From assembly GCA_028140765.1 (NCBI GenBank), contig JAOIOX010000005.1, positions 1-42,110 on the forward strand: DNA of 42,110 nucleotides, read 5' to 3'. A model generated the notes under the pieces. The model saw only the letters and a list, made by a program, of their open reading frames with translations, had not been told where the DNA came from and made no database searches. Source of the stretch: Prochlorococcus sp. AH-736-N03 (lineage in GTDB: Bacteria; Cyanobacteriota; Cyanobacteriia; PCC-6307; Cyanobiaceae). The translations under genes and the position numbers were made by a program. Positions 1 through 9,798 of this stretch are shown here, in pieces (positions within the stretch are counted from its first letter, which is position 1; each line of letters opens with the position of its first letter).

Positions 1-1
1 T

Positions 2-1255
2 GATGATGTAAAGGTTTCTCTCGGTCCTGACAATGCAAATCCTGGTCAAGTCATAATTTTTTTAGACCTTAGCGAGCAAAAAACAGGATCATTAACAGGT
101 GGACTTGGTTATAGTAATAGTTCAGGAATCTTCGCCACGATTGGTTTGCAGGAAACAAATGCTCTAGGAAGAGCATGGTCTACAAATTTAAATCTAAATT
201 TTGGAGAATATTCAACTACTTATAATTTTTCACTATCTGATCCTTGGATAAAAGGAGATAAACATAAAACATCTTTTAGAACAAATCTTTTTGCAAGTAG
301 AGATTATCCACAAGAATTTAAAAGTGAAAAAAATGGGAGATTTTATGCAGTAGATGATCAAACTCCATCTAGCTCTGATACTTTTTCATCAGTAGTTTTA
401 GAAAAAACAGGAGGTGGATTTTCTTTCTCAAGGCCGTTAAATGGTGGAGATCCATTTAAGGTCGCTAAATGGAGAGTTCTTGCAGGAATGAATTTTAAGA
501 AAGTAAAGATGATTGATGGCGATGGAAACAAAAGACCTTTTGCAGATAGGACGCCAACTACAACCAGAAATAATATAAGCGATATTATTTGTATTGGATT
601 TACTCCAAATGATGGTTCATGCCCTGATGAAAATACATTAGTTAGTGTTATTGCAAGTGCATCTAGAAATAATTTGAATAATTACACCAATCCAACTTCA
701 GGAAATAAATTAACTCTTGGTACTGAACAGTTTGTCTCAATGGGAAAAAATTCACCAACTTTTAATAGAATGAGAGCCTCATATTCATTTTTTATACCAA
801 CAAAATTAATAAATTTAACGAAAGCATGTAGGTCTAGTGATGCCACTAGTGAAGACTGTCCTCAAGCTATTGGGTTTCAATTTAAGGCGGGAACTATTCT
901 TGGGGAATTACCTCCTTACGAAGCATTTTGTATGGGAGGGACATCTTCTATTAGAGGATGGGCATCGTGTGATTTGGCTGTAAGTAAAAGTTTTGTTGAA
1001 GGCACCGTAGAATATAGATTCCCTCTTTGGAGAATGATATCAGGAGCTTTATTTTTTGATGCAGGAAGTGATTTAGACTCTCAAAATGATGTCCCAGGAA
1101 AACCTGGCAAATTGTTGCAGAAATCAGGTTCTGGTTATTCGCTTGGAGGTGGAGTTGGGGTTAAAACGCCAATTGGTCCATTAAGGTTAGATGTTGCTAG
1201 CAAGGACCTAACTGGAGATATGAGATATACACTTGGAGTAGGATGGAAGTTTTAA
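2..1255 (+). CDS. bamA: Outer membrane assembly protein BamA/Omp85, 3' part
   Basis: The reading frame is open from the left edge, so the gene starts outside the window; about 417 C-terminal residues are present. They look like an Omp85 beta-barrel: alternating polar/hydrophobic strands, a GGTSSIRGW segment matching the conserved (V/I)RG(F/Y/W) tip of barrel loop 6, and a C-terminal strand ending in WKF with a terminal Phe, the usual outer-membrane sorting signal. The family inserts barrel proteins into the outer membrane; the POTRA domains would lie upstream. Three short-spaced Cys pairs occur in loops (CIGFTPNDGSC, CRSSDATSEDC, CMGGTSSIRGWASC). The stop codon directly abuts the lpxC start, so the genes are probably cotranscribed. 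TamA or another Omp85 paralogue is possible, but the lipid A neighbours favour BamA. Confidence 0.88.
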   Translation, partial: DDVKVSLGPDNANPGQVIIFLDLSEQKTGSLTGGLGYSNSSGIFATIGLQETNALGRAWSTNLNLNFGEYSTTYNFSLSDPWIKGDKHKTSFRTNLFASRDYPQEFKSEKNGRFYAVDDQTPSSSDTFSSVVLEKTGGGFSFSRPLNGGDPFKVAKWRVLAGMNFKKVKMIDGDGNKRPFADRTPTTTRNNISDIICIGFTPNDGSCPDENTLVSVIASASRNNLNNYTNPTSGNKLTLGTEQFVSMGKNSPTFNRMRASYSFFIPTKLINLTKACRSSDATSEDCPQAIGFQFKAGTILGELPPYEAFCMGGTSSIRGWASCDLAVSKSFVEGTVEYRFPLWRMISGALFFDAGSDLDSQNDVPGKPGKLLQKSGSGYSLGGGVGVKTPIGPLRLDVASKDLTGDMRYTLGVGWKF

Positions 1256-2092
1256 GTGTTTTCTTGGCCTGCTAATTATGATTCCTGCTACACCCTGGCT
1301 GGAGTTATCTCCAGAGAAGGTATAGGTCTTCATAGTGGAGAAAAAACAAGAGTTTTAATTTCTCCTTACGAAAAAGAAGGGTATTATGTTTCTTTCAAGG
1401 AAAAACCTGGCGAGATTTTCAAGCTTACTCAAGATTTAATTGGAAGTACCATGCTTTGTACGGCGGTTAAATTAGGGGGTAAAAATTTGTATACTATAGA
1501 GCATTTATTATCTTCACTTGCCGGTTGTGGCTTGAGTTATATACATATTGAGGTTGATGGGAAAGAGATTCCTCTTTTAGATGGATCGGCAATCCAGTGG
1601 GTTAGAGATTTTGAAGAAGTAGGGATAAAAAAGGCACCTAGACCAGATAATTTTTTTCAAGAAATTAATAAATCAATAATTTTAAATAAAGAAGACTCAG
1701 TCATAGCAGTAACTCCTTCTGAAAAAATTACAATTATATCCACTATAAGTTTTGCCTATAAAGCAATTGGAAATCAAACTTTTGTGATTGATTTAAATCC
1801 AAAAAGTTTTGTTGAAATGATCGCTCCTGCGAGAACATTTGGTTTTAAAGATCAATTTCAAGAGTTAAGAGAACTTGGATTAATAAAAGGCGGTAGTTTG
1901 GCAAATGCCATTGTTTGTGACGATGAAAAATGGGTTAATCCACCATTAAGATTTGATGATGAACCAATAAGACATAAAATTTTGGACCTAATTGGGGACT
2001 TGGCTTTGGTAGGGTTACCTAAGGCTCAAATTTTAGTCTATAAAGGATCACATTCTTTAAACGCTTTGTTGGCCTCATCGCTAAAAAATTAA
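1256..2092 (+). CDS. lpxC: UDP-3-O-acyl-N-acetylglucosamine deacetylase
   Basis: This is the zinc deacetylase for the first committed step of lipid A synthesis, in the cytosol. At 278 residues it is slightly shorter than the E. coli enzyme (305). Expected elements are visible: [10 protein letters not shown] with E82 and H83, LLDGSA near 107-112, HKILDLIGD with H240 and D244, and H266 in [10 protein letters not shown]83, H240 and D244 would bind zinc, with H266 and E82 catalytic. The start is GTG, immediately after the stop codon of the BamA gene with no gap, which implies translational coupling. It leads the lpxC-fabZ-lpxA-lpxB run. Confidence 0.95.
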   Translation: MFSWPANYDSCYTLAGVISREGIGLHSGEKTRVLISPYEKEGYYVSFKEKPGEIFKLTQDLIGSTMLCTAVKLGGKNLYTIEHLLSSLAGCGLSYIHIEVDGKEIPLLDGSAIQWVRDFEEVGIKKAPRPDNFFQEINKSIILNKEDSVIAVTPSEKITIISTISFAYKAIGNQTFVIDLNPKSFVEMIAPARTFGFKDQFQELRELGLIKGGSLANAIVCDDEKWVNPPLRFDDEPIRHKILDLIGDLALVGLPKAQILVYKGSHSLNALLASSLKN

Positions 2093-2109
2093 CTTTATCT
2101 TTAATTGTT

Positions 2110-2568
2110 TTGGAAAAGAAATTATCCAATGAAAATAATCAACTTTCCTCTGAGCACATACTAGGTTTATTACCTCATAGATATCCTTTTGCTCTTGTGG
2201 ACAAGGTTATAGAGAATATTCCAGGGGAGAGAGCTGTTGCAGTAAAAAATGTAACTCTGAATGAGCCTCAATTTCAGGGACACTTTCCTGAGAGACCCTT
2301 GATGCCTGGAGTTCTTATTGTTGAATCAATGGCTCAAGTTGGTGGAATTATTGTAACGCAAATGCCTGATCTTCCAAAAGGGCTTTTCGTTTTTGCTGGA
2401 ATCAATAATGTTAAATTCAGAAAACCAGTTGTGCCTGGAGATCAACTGATAATTTCTTGTGAGTTATTGTCGATTAAAAGACAAAGATTTGGGAAGGTTA
2501 AAGGTGAGACTCACGTTGATGGGAAGTTGGTTTGTGCTGGAGAATTAATGTTTTCATTAGTTGATTAG
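2110..2568 (+). CDS. fabZ: 3-hydroxyacyl-ACP dehydratase FabZ
   Basis: A hot-dog-fold dehydratase of type II fatty acid synthesis, which removes water from 3-hydroxyacyl-ACP. The 152-residue length is normal. [11 protein letters not shown] (21-31) is the family N-terminal signature. The catalytic pair is H58 in [11 protein letters not shown] and E72 in VESMAQ. The apparent start is TTG at 2110, 17 bases after the lpxC stop; the next Met is far inside the conserved part, so TTG is preferred. In many Gram-negatives fabZ sits next to lpxA because both draw on the 3-hydroxyacyl-ACP pool, and the same linkage is seen here. Confidence 0.95.
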   Translation: MEKKLSNENNQLSSEHILGLLPHRYPFALVDKVIENIPGERAVAVKNVTLNEPQFQGHFPERPLMPGVLIVESMAQVGGIIVTQMPDLPKGLFVFAGINNVKFRKPVVPGDQLIISCELLSIKRQRFGKVKGETHVDGKLVCAGELMFSLVD

Positions 2569-2572
2569 AGAT

Positions 2573-3415
2573 ATGGATCTTAAAAATACTGAATCATTCT
2601 CAGGCTTTAGTGGTGTAAAAGTACACCCAAATGCGTTTGTTGATCCAAGGGCCGAATTACATGACGGGGTTATTATCTCTCAAGGAGCTGTTGTTGGTCC
2701 TGATGTGACTATAGGGAAAGGATCTGAAATAGGACCGAATGCAGTTATTTCTGGAAGAACTCAAATTGGTATGAACAATAAAGTTTTTCCTAATGTTTTT
2801 ATAGGTCTTGATCCACAGGACCTTAAATATAAAGGTGCCCCTACTGAAGTAATTATTGGAGATAATAATACTTTCAGAGAATGTGTAACTATTAATAAAG
2901 CAACTGATGAAGGCGAAAAAACTTTTATTGGCAATAATAATTTGTTGATGGCTTACACTCACATTGGCCATAATTGTGAACTTGGAAATAGGATAGTTTT
3001 ATCAAATAGTGTTCAAGTTGCAGGCCATGTAAAAATTGAAGATCAAGCTATTATTGGAGGTTGTTTAGGTATTCATCAATTTGTACAAGTTGGATATTTA
3101 GCAATGATTGGAGGAATGACTAGAGTTGATAGAGATGTACCTCCTTTTTGTTTAGCTGAAGGGCATCCAGGAAGATTGAGAGGTTTGAATAGAATTGGAA
3201 TTAAGAGAAGTGGTTTATTAGAAAATAAAGATTTTGACTTAAAAATTCTTCAAAGTACTTGGAATCTACTTTTCAAATCTAATGATACGATTTCAAGTTC
3301 ATTAGAAAAATTAATGATAGGAGAATTAGATCTTTCATCTTCAAAATTATGTAGTTTTTTAAAAGAGTCAATATCTAAAGAAAGAAGAGGACCAATGCCC
3401 ATAGTGAATTTATGA
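2573..3415 (+). CDS. lpxA: Acyl-ACP--UDP-N-acetylglucosamine O-acyltransferase
   Basis: This enzyme transfers 3-hydroxyacyl from ACP to UDP-GlcNAc, the first step of lipid A synthesis. The protein is a left-handed beta-helix: hexapeptide repeats run from about residue 10 to 190. The catalytic His lies in IGHNCELGN and another conserved His in IHQFVQVG; the C-terminal part is helical. I chose ATG at 2573 (280 residues), four bases after the fabZ stop; a TTG at 2561 in the same frame would add four residues and overlap fabZ. The 3' end overlaps lpxB by four bases (ATGA), indicating translational coupling. Confidence 0.94.
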   Translation: MDLKNTESFSGFSGVKVHPNAFVDPRAELHDGVIISQGAVVGPDVTIGKGSEIGPNAVISGRTQIGMNNKVFPNVFIGLDPQDLKYKGAPTEVIIGDNNTFRECVTINKATDEGEKTFIGNNNLLMAYTHIGHNCELGNRIVLSNSVQVAGHVKIEDQAIIGGCLGIHQFVQVGYLAMIGGMTRVDRDVPPFCLAEGHPGRLRGLNRIGIKRSGLLENKDFDLKILQSTWNLLFKSNDTISSSLEKLMIGELDLSSSKLCSFLKESISKERRGPMPIVNL

Positions 3416-4590
3416 ATAAAAAGATATTTATAAGTACTGGAGAAGTTTCTGGAGATTTGCACGGAAGTTTGTTAGCAAAAGCATTATTTGATGAAGCCAA
3501 AAAAAAATCTATAGATTTAGAAATTTGTGGATTAGGTGGGGAGAGAATGAAGAAAGAAGGTGTAAAAATTCTTCAAGATACTACGTCAATTAGTGCAATA
3601 GGAATTTGGGAGGCTTTACCTCTTATTCTGCCAACAATAATAATTCAAAAAAGATTCTATAAATTACTTAAGAAATACCCCCCAGATTGTTTAATATTGA
3701 TTGACTATATGGGTCCAAATATAAAAATTGGTACTAAATTAAAAAGATCGAAGACAAAAATTCCAATTTTTTACTATATCGCTCCCCAAGAGTGGGCTTG
3801 GAGGGTTGGGAACAATACTACAACAAATCTAATAAAATTTTCTGATAAAATTTTTGCGATTTTCAAGAAAGAAGCAGCATTTTACAAAAAGAGGGGCGGA
3901 AATGTTTTATGGGTTGGACATCCAATGATGGATTTGACAAAAAAACTTCCTCTGAAGAAAGATGCTAGAACTATTCTCAACCTTCGCCCAGATCAAAACA
4001 TCATTCTTTTAATGCCCGCATCAAGACCTCAAGAATTGAGGTATATATTACCTACTTTTATGAAGACGGCTAAAAAATTACAACAAAAATATCCAAGTTT
4101 GGTTGTCTATATTCCCTCCTGTCGAAGTGCTTTTGATGAAATATTCAAAAAAGCCTTAAGAAAAAATCAAGTTAAAGGATTTGTAATTTCTCAAAAAGAT
4201 AGCGCAAAATTAAAGCCTTACATTTATTCGCTCACTAAAATTGCTCTTTGTAAATCTGGGACAGTTAATATGGAATTAGCTTTGTATGGAATCCCACAAA
4301 TTGTAGGTTATAGAGTTAGCTGGGTAACTGCTTTTATTGCAAAAAAGATTCTTAATTTCAAAGTAAGATTTATTTCTCCAGTAAATTTGTTAGTTAATAA
4401 ATTAATAATCCCTGAGTTTGTGCAGAGAGAATTTGATGAAAAGAAAATTTTCTCCAAATCTTGTAGAATTCTTGAGGGGAAGTCAGAAAAAATAAAAATT
4501 AAGAAAGGTTATGCTTTTTTAAAAAAAGAATTGGGAGAAGAGGGCGTAGTCCAAAGAGCTGCAAAAGAAATTATTAATTCTATTATTTGA
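3412..4590 (+). CDS. lpxB: Lipid-A-disaccharide synthase
   Basis: A GT19 glycosyltransferase that joins UDP-diacylglucosamine and lipid X into the lipid A disaccharide at the inner membrane. The N-terminal STGEVSGDLHGSLL (8-21) is the family signature, followed by a YYIAPQEWAWR segment and a C-terminal donor-binding half with CKSGTVNMELALYGIPQIV. At 392 residues the length matches the family. The ATG overlaps the lpxA stop as ATGA. It is the last gene of the lipid A run here; lpxD and lpxK are not in the window. The next gene begins 17 bases on and may be read through. Confidence 0.95.
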   Translation: MNKKIFISTGEVSGDLHGSLLAKALFDEAKKKSIDLEICGLGGERMKKEGVKILQDTTSISAIGIWEALPLILPTIIIQKRFYKLLKKYPPDCLILIDYMGPNIKIGTKLKRSKTKIPIFYYIAPQEWAWRVGNNTTTNLIKFSDKIFAIFKKEAAFYKKRGGNVLWVGHPMMDLTKKLPLKKDARTILNLRPDQNIILLMPASRPQELRYILPTFMKTAKKLQQKYPSLVVYIPSCRSAFDEIFKKALRKNQVKGFVISQKDSAKLKPYIYSLTKIALCKSGTVNMELALYGIPQIVGYRVSWVTAFIAKKILNFKVRFISPVNLLVNKLIIPEFVQREFDEKKIFSKSCRILEGKSEKIKIKKGYAFLKKELGEEGVVQRAAKEIINSII

Positions 4591-4606
4591 ACTTTATAAT
4601 AAAAAA

Positions 4607-5209
4607 ATGAAATATTTCCTACCTCTCATAATTGCTCTGTCAATATTTATCCACCCTGTAAACGCTTTTGCCGAGGAATTGATTCTTGCAGGAGGTTGTT
4701 TTTGGTGTTTAGAACATGATTTAGAGTCATTAAAGGGCATAAATTTTGTACAAAGTGGATATTCAGGTGGAGATTTACAAAATCCTACCTACGAAAATCA
4801 TGAAGGACATCAAGAAGTGGTTTTGGTGGACTATGATTCCCAATTGGTAACTTTACCAAAGATACTTAGGCTTTATTTCAGAAATATTGATCCTTTAGAC
4901 AGCAAGGGGCAATTTTGTGATCGTGGAGATTCTTATAGGCCAGTGATCTTTTTCAAAGATAAAACTGAGGAAAGTTATGCAAAAAATGCTATTGTTGCTG
5001 CCTCTAATGAGTTGCGAGTGCCATTAGAAAAATTATCTGTAGAACTAAAATCAAAAGGTCAATTTTGGTTGGCTGAAGAATATCATCAGGATTTCGCTGA
5101 GAGAAATGAACTAAAATATAAGTTTTATAGATTCTCTTGTGGGAGAGATCAGAGGTTGGATAAATTGTGGGGTGATAACGCTAGATCATCAAATCTTTGG
5201 AATGAATAA
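4607..5209 (+). CDS. msrA: Peptide methionine-S-sulfoxide reductase MsrA, exported
   Basis: MsrA reduces methionine-S-sulfoxide in oxidised proteins. The motif GGCFWCLE places the catalytic Cys at residue 31, and EEYHQDF is the usual conserved acid/His region near the C-terminus; a further Cys in FSCGRDQR could act as resolving Cys. Residues 1-22 form a convincing signal peptide (Lys near the start, hydrophobic core, NAFA before EE), so this copy should act outside the cytosol. It lies 16 bases after lpxB on the same strand, so envelope-gene readthrough is plausible. Export is inferred from the leader only; a membrane-anchored form is possible. Confidence 0.92.
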   Translation: MKYFLPLIIALSIFIHPVNAFAEELILAGGCFWCLEHDLESLKGINFVQSGYSGGDLQNPTYENHEGHQEVVLVDYDSQLVTLPKILRLYFRNIDPLDSKGQFCDRGDSYRPVIFFKDKTEESYAKNAIVAASNELRVPLEKLSVELKSKGQFWLAEEYHQDFAERNELKYKFYRFSCGRDQRLDKLWGDNARSSNLWNE

Positions 5210-5221
5210 TTTTAAATTAAG

Positions 5222-6694
5222 TTATTTATTTTTAATCCATTGAACAAGAGTTTTAACTCCAAAACCAGTTGCACCTGATGGATTAATCCCTTTATTCTTA
5301 TCAGTCCAACAAGTTCCAGCAATATCAACATGAGCCCATTTAATCTCTGGATCAAAGAATTCCTCTAAAAACAACGCAGCAGTGATTGACCCACCTGCTC
5401 TAGGCCCGGTATTTTTCATATCAGCTATATGAGACTTTAACCCTTCTTTATAAGATTTTTGTAAAGGCATTTGCCATAATTCCTCACCAGCCTGGGCTGA
5501 CGCAGCTTTTAGATCATTTGCTAGATCATCATTATTGCTCCAAAATCCAGCTACATCATTCCCTAACGCCACAACAATAGCTCCTGTTAAAGTGGCAAGA
5601 TCTATTATTGAATCTGGTTTTAAATTTGATGCGTAAGTTAAAGCATCAGCTAATGTGAGTCTGCCCTCTGCATCAGTGTTATTTATTTCGATTGTCTTTC
5701 CATTAGATGCCTTGACTACATCTCCAGGATGTACTGCAGATCCATTTATCATGTTTTCGCAGGATGCCACAATAAAATGTATTTCTAGTCCCTTTGGTTT
5801 TATTGCTCCAAGTGCTTTTGCTGCTCCTAAAACCGCAGCGCTTCCACCCATATCATACTTCATCATCTCAATTTGAGAGGCTCCTACTTTCAGATTGTAT
5901 CCTCCAGAATCAAAGGTTAAACCCTTGCCAACAAGCGCAATCTTTTCTTTTATAGGCCCCTCTGACTTTAAAGTAAGATGTATAAATTTAGGATCTAGAT
6001 CAGAACCTTTTGCTACAGCTAAATATGCACCCATTCCTAAATCTTCACAATCTTTTGCCTCTAAAATTTTTACTTCCAAGCCATGATCTTTTGCTATTTT
6101 AGAGGCCTGTATAGACATTTCCTGAGGGGTAAGACTATTTGGAGGGGCGGCCACAAGTTTTCTAGCTAGTTCTACACCTTCACATATTTGTGCTGTCTCT
6201 TCAAAGCTAATATTCTCAAATTTTTTTAAATTCAAAAACTCTATTTCTTTAAGAACTTTCTTTTCATCTTTTTTCTTATTGAATCTATTATCCTTATAGG
6301 CAGATAATCTGGCTGACTCTGCTAATTGATTTATTTCTAGTTTTGTATTTATAAATTCCCAAGGTAGCATGATGCTGATTTTTTCATTTTTATCAATAGT
6401 TTTCCTAACTAGATTTCCTATAGAGTTTTCTATATCACTTTTATTTAGGTCTTTTGTTTTGCCAAGACCAACTATGATTAAAGTTTCTAATTTTTGATCT
6501 AAAAATTCAAAGCTTAAAGTTTTTCCTTTTTCTCCTTTGAAATTTTTTTGAGTAACTTTTTTTAGTAATAATTTTGGATCAATAACAAATTTTATTTTTT
6601 CAAGTTGGCTTGCAATTTCTTCCTCTAAAACTCCAAAAATTAATGAAGCACCTTGCCAGTTTTTTAGATTATTTTGGAATGTGGAAAATTGCAT
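5222..6694 (-). CDS. pepA: Leucyl aminopeptidase (M17 family)
   Basis: A cytosolic M17 metallo-aminopeptidase that removes N-terminal residues from peptides; in many bacteria it is hexameric. The C-terminal catalytic domain carries the family landmarks: [15 protein letters not shown] with the metal-binding Lys and Asp, [13 protein letters not shown] with the next Asp, and the signature [14 protein letters not shown] with Asp and Glu ligands. The N-terminal macro-like domain (about 1-170) is weakly conserved, as usual. The 490-residue length is normal. It converges on msrA with a 12-base gap and no obvious hairpin terminator. The GIY-YIG gene lies 24 bases upstream, so the two may form one transcript. 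Confidence 0.95.
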   Translation of the reverse strand: MQFSTFQNNLKNWQGASLIFGVLEEEIASQLEKIKFVIDPKLLLKKVTQKNFKGEKGKTLSFEFLDQKLETLIIVGLGKTKDLNKSDIENSIGNLVRKTIDKNEKISIMLPWEFINTKLEINQLAESARLSAYKDNRFNKKKDEKKVLKEIEFLNLKKFENISFEETAQICEGVELARKLVAAPPNSLTPQEMSIQASKIAKDHGLEVKILEAKDCEDLGMGAYLAVAKGSDLDPKFIHLTLKSEGPIKEKIALVGKGLTFDSGGYNLKVGASQIEMMKYDMGGSAAVLGAAKALGAIKPKGLEIHFIVASCENMINGSAVHPGDVVKASNGKTIEINNTDAEGRLTLADALTYASNLKPDSIIDLATLTGAIVVALGNDVAGFWSNNDDLANDLKAASAQAGEELWQMPLQKSYKEGLKSHIADMKNTGPRAGGSITAALFLEEFFDPEIKWAHVDIAGTCWTDKNKGINPSGATGFGVKTLVQWIKNK

Positions 6695-6718
6695 TTTTAA
6701 TTGGATTTAATTAAATTT

Positions 6719-7330
6719 TTAGTTGTTTGTGAAAGTAGTTGCCCACCTATCTCGAGTTTCTTTATTAAAAGGTGGTAACCATAAATATATCAGTTGCTGT
6801 TCTAATTTACGTCTTAATTTTACTTCTTTAGGTACATCTAAAAAAAAACGAATATCTTGGTGACTTGAGAGTTTGTTATGAGCTAGAGCTTCTTTATAGT
6901 TCATGAGGTAATTTTTACAGTCATGTTCTCCCTTCCATCTTTTATTTGCTGAATTTGTTTCTCCTATATAAAGGATTATTTTAGAATTCTCCATCGAGTC
7001 AATTACAAAATATATTGCTGGACCATTGTGTATATATTGATTTGTTCTCCAAAAGTTCAATGATAATGGCTGCAAGGAAAACGGATCAATTTTTCTTTCA
7101 TTTGAAATTGTATTTAAAGGAAGACTTGTTTGGTGAAAAGTTTTATTGTGAGTATCTTCTGAAATTTTGAATTGGTGATTATATATTCTATTTCTCCATT
7201 CAGTTAGGATTTCGCCTTTTATTTTTAGATTATTTGAGTTTTGAAAATTAATTGAAGTGTTTACATTTGTACCAAATAATTCAAATTGTCTATTTAGGTT
7301 TGAAATATTATTTACGTTAAATTTTTCCAA
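6719..7330 (-). CDS. GIY-YIG domain protein of unknown role
   Basis: A 203-residue protein whose C-terminal half looks like a GIY-YIG nuclease fold: AIY at 105-107, YIG at 121-123, then R131 in NKRW, a Glu at 177 in KLEQQLIYLW and N189 in PPFNKE. Those positions correspond to the Arg, the metal-binding Glu and a conserved Asn of the superfamily. The N-terminal about 95 residues are polar and Asn-rich with no domain I recognise. There is no UvrC-type helix-hairpin-helix, reverse transcriptase or methyltransferase attached, so it is neither UvrC nor an obvious intron or restriction enzyme. I infer a stand-alone cyanobacterial nuclease or nucleic-acid-binding protein. It sits 24 bases upstream of pepA. 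Confidence 0.7.
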   Translation of the reverse strand: MEKFNVNNISNLNRQFELFGTNVNTSINFQNSNNLKIKGEILTEWRNRIYNHQFKISEDTHNKTFHQTSLPLNTISNERKIDPFSLQPLSLNFWRTNQYIHNGPAIYFVIDSMENSKIILYIGETNSANKRWKGEHDCKNYLMNYKEALAHNKLSSHQDIRFFLDVPKEVKLRRKLEQQLIYLWLPPFNKETRDRWATTFTNN

Positions 7331-7481
7331 TATTTATGAAACATCTCTACTAAATTTAATTCTGAAAAAATATAAATCAAAGAATTATTTATAAACTAAA
7401 ATTTATTAATGTTCTAATCAATTTAAAAGATTCTTGTTATCTTGTAATTGAGCCTTAATCTTGCGAAGTAAAAAAATAGAA

Positions 7482-7805
7482 ATGGGATTTTTTGAGTCAG
7501 ACATCGTTCAAGAAGAAGCTAAAAAGCTTTTTACAGATTACCAAGAACTTATGAAACTTGGTTCTGATTATGGAAAATTTGATAGAGAAGGGAAAAAAAT
7601 GTTTATAAAAAGAATGGAATCACTTATGGATCGTTATAAAGTTTTTATGAAGAGATTTGAATTGTCTGAAGATTTTCAAGCAAAAATGACAGTAGAACAA
7701 TTAAAGACACAGCTAAGTCAATTTGGGATTACCCCTGATCAAATGTTCGATCAAATGAATAAAACCTTAATAAGAATGAAGGATGAACTTGATAAAACTT
7801 CTTAA
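7482..7805 (+). CDS. Conserved cyanobacterial protein, DUF1825-like
   Basis: A 107-residue soluble, highly charged, mostly helical protein beginning MGFFESDIVQEEAK, which I recognise as the conserved cyanobacterial DUF1825 family. No catalytic motif is visible; three or so amphipathic helices are rich in Met, Lys and Glu (KKMFIKRMESLMDRY). ATG at 7482 is chosen because the family begins with MGFF; a TTG at 7461 would add seven basic residues that do not look conserved. It lies 19 bases upstream of tyrS on the same strand, so cotranscription is likely. Function unknown. Confidence 0.75.
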   Translation: MGFFESDIVQEEAKKLFTDYQELMKLGSDYGKFDREGKKMFIKRMESLMDRYKVFMKRFELSEDFQAKMTVEQLKTQLSQFGITPDQMFDQMNKTLIRMKDELDKTS

Positions 7806-7824
7806 ATTTAACTGTTAAAGCTTC

Positions 7825-9063
7825 ATGTCAGATAATTTAATATTGCCATCATGGCTTTCAAGAGGAATAGAAGAATATTTTCCAATTAAGGGAACAGATC
7901 AAACCTTTTCGGAGATAATTGATCATGCAAAAAAAAATAATAAAAAATTAAGGGTTAAACTCGGGATCGATCCAACTGGAACAGATATTCATCTTGGGCA
8001 CAGCATATTGTTTAAAAAACTTAGAGCATTCCAAGATAATGGACATATTGCAGTTCTAATTATTGGGGATTTTACTGCTCAAATTGGAGACCCAACCGGA
8101 AAAAACAAAACAAGAGTTCAGTTATCGGAAAAACAAGTTAAGGATAATGCAAAAACATACTTAACCCAACTAGGGATGGGCAAGCCAGCTAATGAATCTA
8201 TTTTAGATTTTGATTCAAAAGATAGGATAGAAATTAGATATAACAGTGAATGGTTAAAAGGATTAAATCTTAACTCTATAATCGAATTAATGGGGAGTGC
8301 AACAGTTAGTCAAATGCTAGCTAAGGAGGAATTTAATAAAAGGTACACTTCGCAGGTCCCGATTGCTTTACATGAATTCTTATATCCACTATTACAAGGT
8401 TACGATTCGGTAGTTGTTCAAGCAGATATTGAGCTTGGAGGTACAGATCAGAAATTTAATATTGCAATAGGAAGAGATCTTCAAAAGCATTTTAAACAAA
8501 ATCCCCAATTTGGTGTTCTGCTGCCTATTTTGACTGGTTTAGATGGAATTAAAAAGATGAGTAAATCTGAATTTAACACCGTCGGTTTGACCGAAGATCC
8601 TCTTTCAATGTATTCAAAATTAGAAAAAGTACCTGATAATATAATACCCACTTATTTTGAATTACTTACTGAATTAGATTTAAGTTTTCTTGAAAACTCA
8701 AATCCTCGCGAATTACAGAGAAGAATGGCTTTAGAAGTTACTACCTTATTCCATGGAGTTGAAGAAGCATTAAAGGCGCAATCCAACTGTGAAAAATTGT
8801 TCCTTGGTCACAAAGAAAAAGTTGGAGAAATTCCAGTGATTTCTTTAAAAGAGGTAGTTTTTCCAGTTAAGTTTTTTTACTTGTTAAGTGCTCTAAAACT
8901 TTTCAAATCTAGCAGCGAATCCAAAAGATCTATTAAAGGTGGGGGTGTAAAAATTGATAGTGAGAAAGTAATAAATCCTGATTTAGTTTTTAATTCAAAA
9001 AATGATTTAGAAGGGAAAATTTTGCAAATTGGAAAAAAAATAATTAAGAGGTTTGAAAACTGA
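7825..9063 (+). CDS. tyrS: Tyrosyl-tRNA synthetase
   Basis: A class I aminoacyl-tRNA synthetase that charges tRNA-Tyr. The HIGH-type motif appears as HLGH at residues 56-59 within [14 protein letters not shown], and the second signature is KMSKS at 244-248. The tyrosine/ATP pocket region [10 protein letters not shown] is present. The C-terminal about 80 residues look like the S4-type RNA-binding tail (GGGVKID near 370). Its 412-residue length fits the bacterial TyrS type with an extended KMSKS domain. It follows the DUF1825-like gene by 19 bases and precedes pyrF by six. Confidence 0.96.
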   Translation: MSDNLILPSWLSRGIEEYFPIKGTDQTFSEIIDHAKKNNKKLRVKLGIDPTGTDIHLGHSILFKKLRAFQDNGHIAVLIIGDFTAQIGDPTGKNKTRVQLSEKQVKDNAKTYLTQLGMGKPANESILDFDSKDRIEIRYNSEWLKGLNLNSIIELMGSATVSQMLAKEEFNKRYTSQVPIALHEFLYPLLQGYDSVVVQADIELGGTDQKFNIAIGRDLQKHFKQNPQFGVLLPILTGLDGIKKMSKSEFNTVGLTEDPLSMYSKLEKVPDNIIPTYFELLTELDLSFLENSNPRELQRRMALEVTTLFHGVEEALKAQSNCEKLFLGHKEKVGEIPVISLKEVVFPVKFFYLLSALKLFKSSSESKRSIKGGGVKIDSEKVINPDLVFNSKNDLEGKILQIGKKIIKRFEN

Positions 9064-9069
9064 AAATTG

Positions 9070-9798
9070 ATGAATAAAAGATTTAATTCGGAAGATAAAA
9101 TTATATTGGCAATTGATGGACTAGATTTAAGTCAAGCAAAATTACTTCTGGAAAAATGCCCCAATATTAAGTGGGTGAAAGTTGGTTTAGAGCTTTTTGT
9201 TAGGGAAGGTCCAAGAGTAATTGAAATATTAAAAGGTTTAAATAAAAAAATTTTTTTAGACTTAAAATTTCATGATATTCCAAATACCATGCGTGCAGCA
9301 TGTTTCCAAGTTTCAAAATTAGGAGTTGATATAATTTCTATTCATGCTTCAGCAGGTCTAAAAGCCCTTAAGGATTCGAAGAAAGCATCTTTAGAAGGAG
9401 CCACCTCAGTCAGTGTTAAACCTCCATTAGTAGTAGGAATAACTGTTTTAACAAGCTTTTCTCTTAAAGATTTTCAAACTGATCTTGATAGAAATAATTC
9501 AATTGAAGAAAATGTATTGAGACTTGCTAAATTGTCTTTTGATGCTGGATTAGATGGATGTGTTTGTTCCCCTTGGGAGGTAAAAATGTTGAGATCTATT
9601 TATAAGAATAATTTTGAACTTGTTACACCAGGCATCCGATTAAATATTGATAGTAAAGATGATCAAAATAGAATTATGACTCCCTATGAAGCTATAGATA
9701 ATGGCGCTTCTAAGTTGGTCATTGGTAGATCAATATCAAAAGCTTTAGATCCTAATAAAGCTCTTTTAGAAATATTTAAATCTATAGAGTCTGATTAA
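9070..9798 (+). CDS. pyrF: Orotidine 5'-phosphate decarboxylase
   Basis: It decarboxylates OMP to UMP, the final step of de novo pyrimidine synthesis. The active-site motif [10 protein letters not shown] is at residues 64-73, with K66 and D69 of the catalytic DxKxxD array. The C-terminal phosphate-binding end is [14 protein letters not shown] at 9070 gives 242 residues; a TTG one codon earlier is possible. It is six bases from the tyrS stop. The 3' end overlaps the convergent plsY gene by 17 bases. Confidence 0.95.
   Translation: MNKRFNSEDKIILAIDGLDLSQAKLLLEKCPNIKWVKVGLELFVREGPRVIEILKGLNKKIFLDLKFHDIPNTMRAACFQVSKLGVDIISIHASAGLKALKDSKKASLEGATSVSVKPPLVVGITVLTSFSLKDFQTDLDRNNSIEENVLRLAKLSFDAGLDGCVCSPWEVKMLRSIYKNNFELVTPGIRLNIDSKDDQNRIMTPYEAIDNGASKLVIGRSISKALDPNKALLEIFKSIESD

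Noticed and set aside
2561-2572. TTG start for lpxA, overlapping fabZ
   Set aside because: The ATG at 2573 lies four bases after the fabZ stop and gives a normal N-terminus; the TTG adds only four residues.
2657-2971. 104-codon minus-strand ORF inside lpxA
   Set aside because: It is a shadow of the hexapeptide-repeat codons of lpxA; no motif or RBS is seen.
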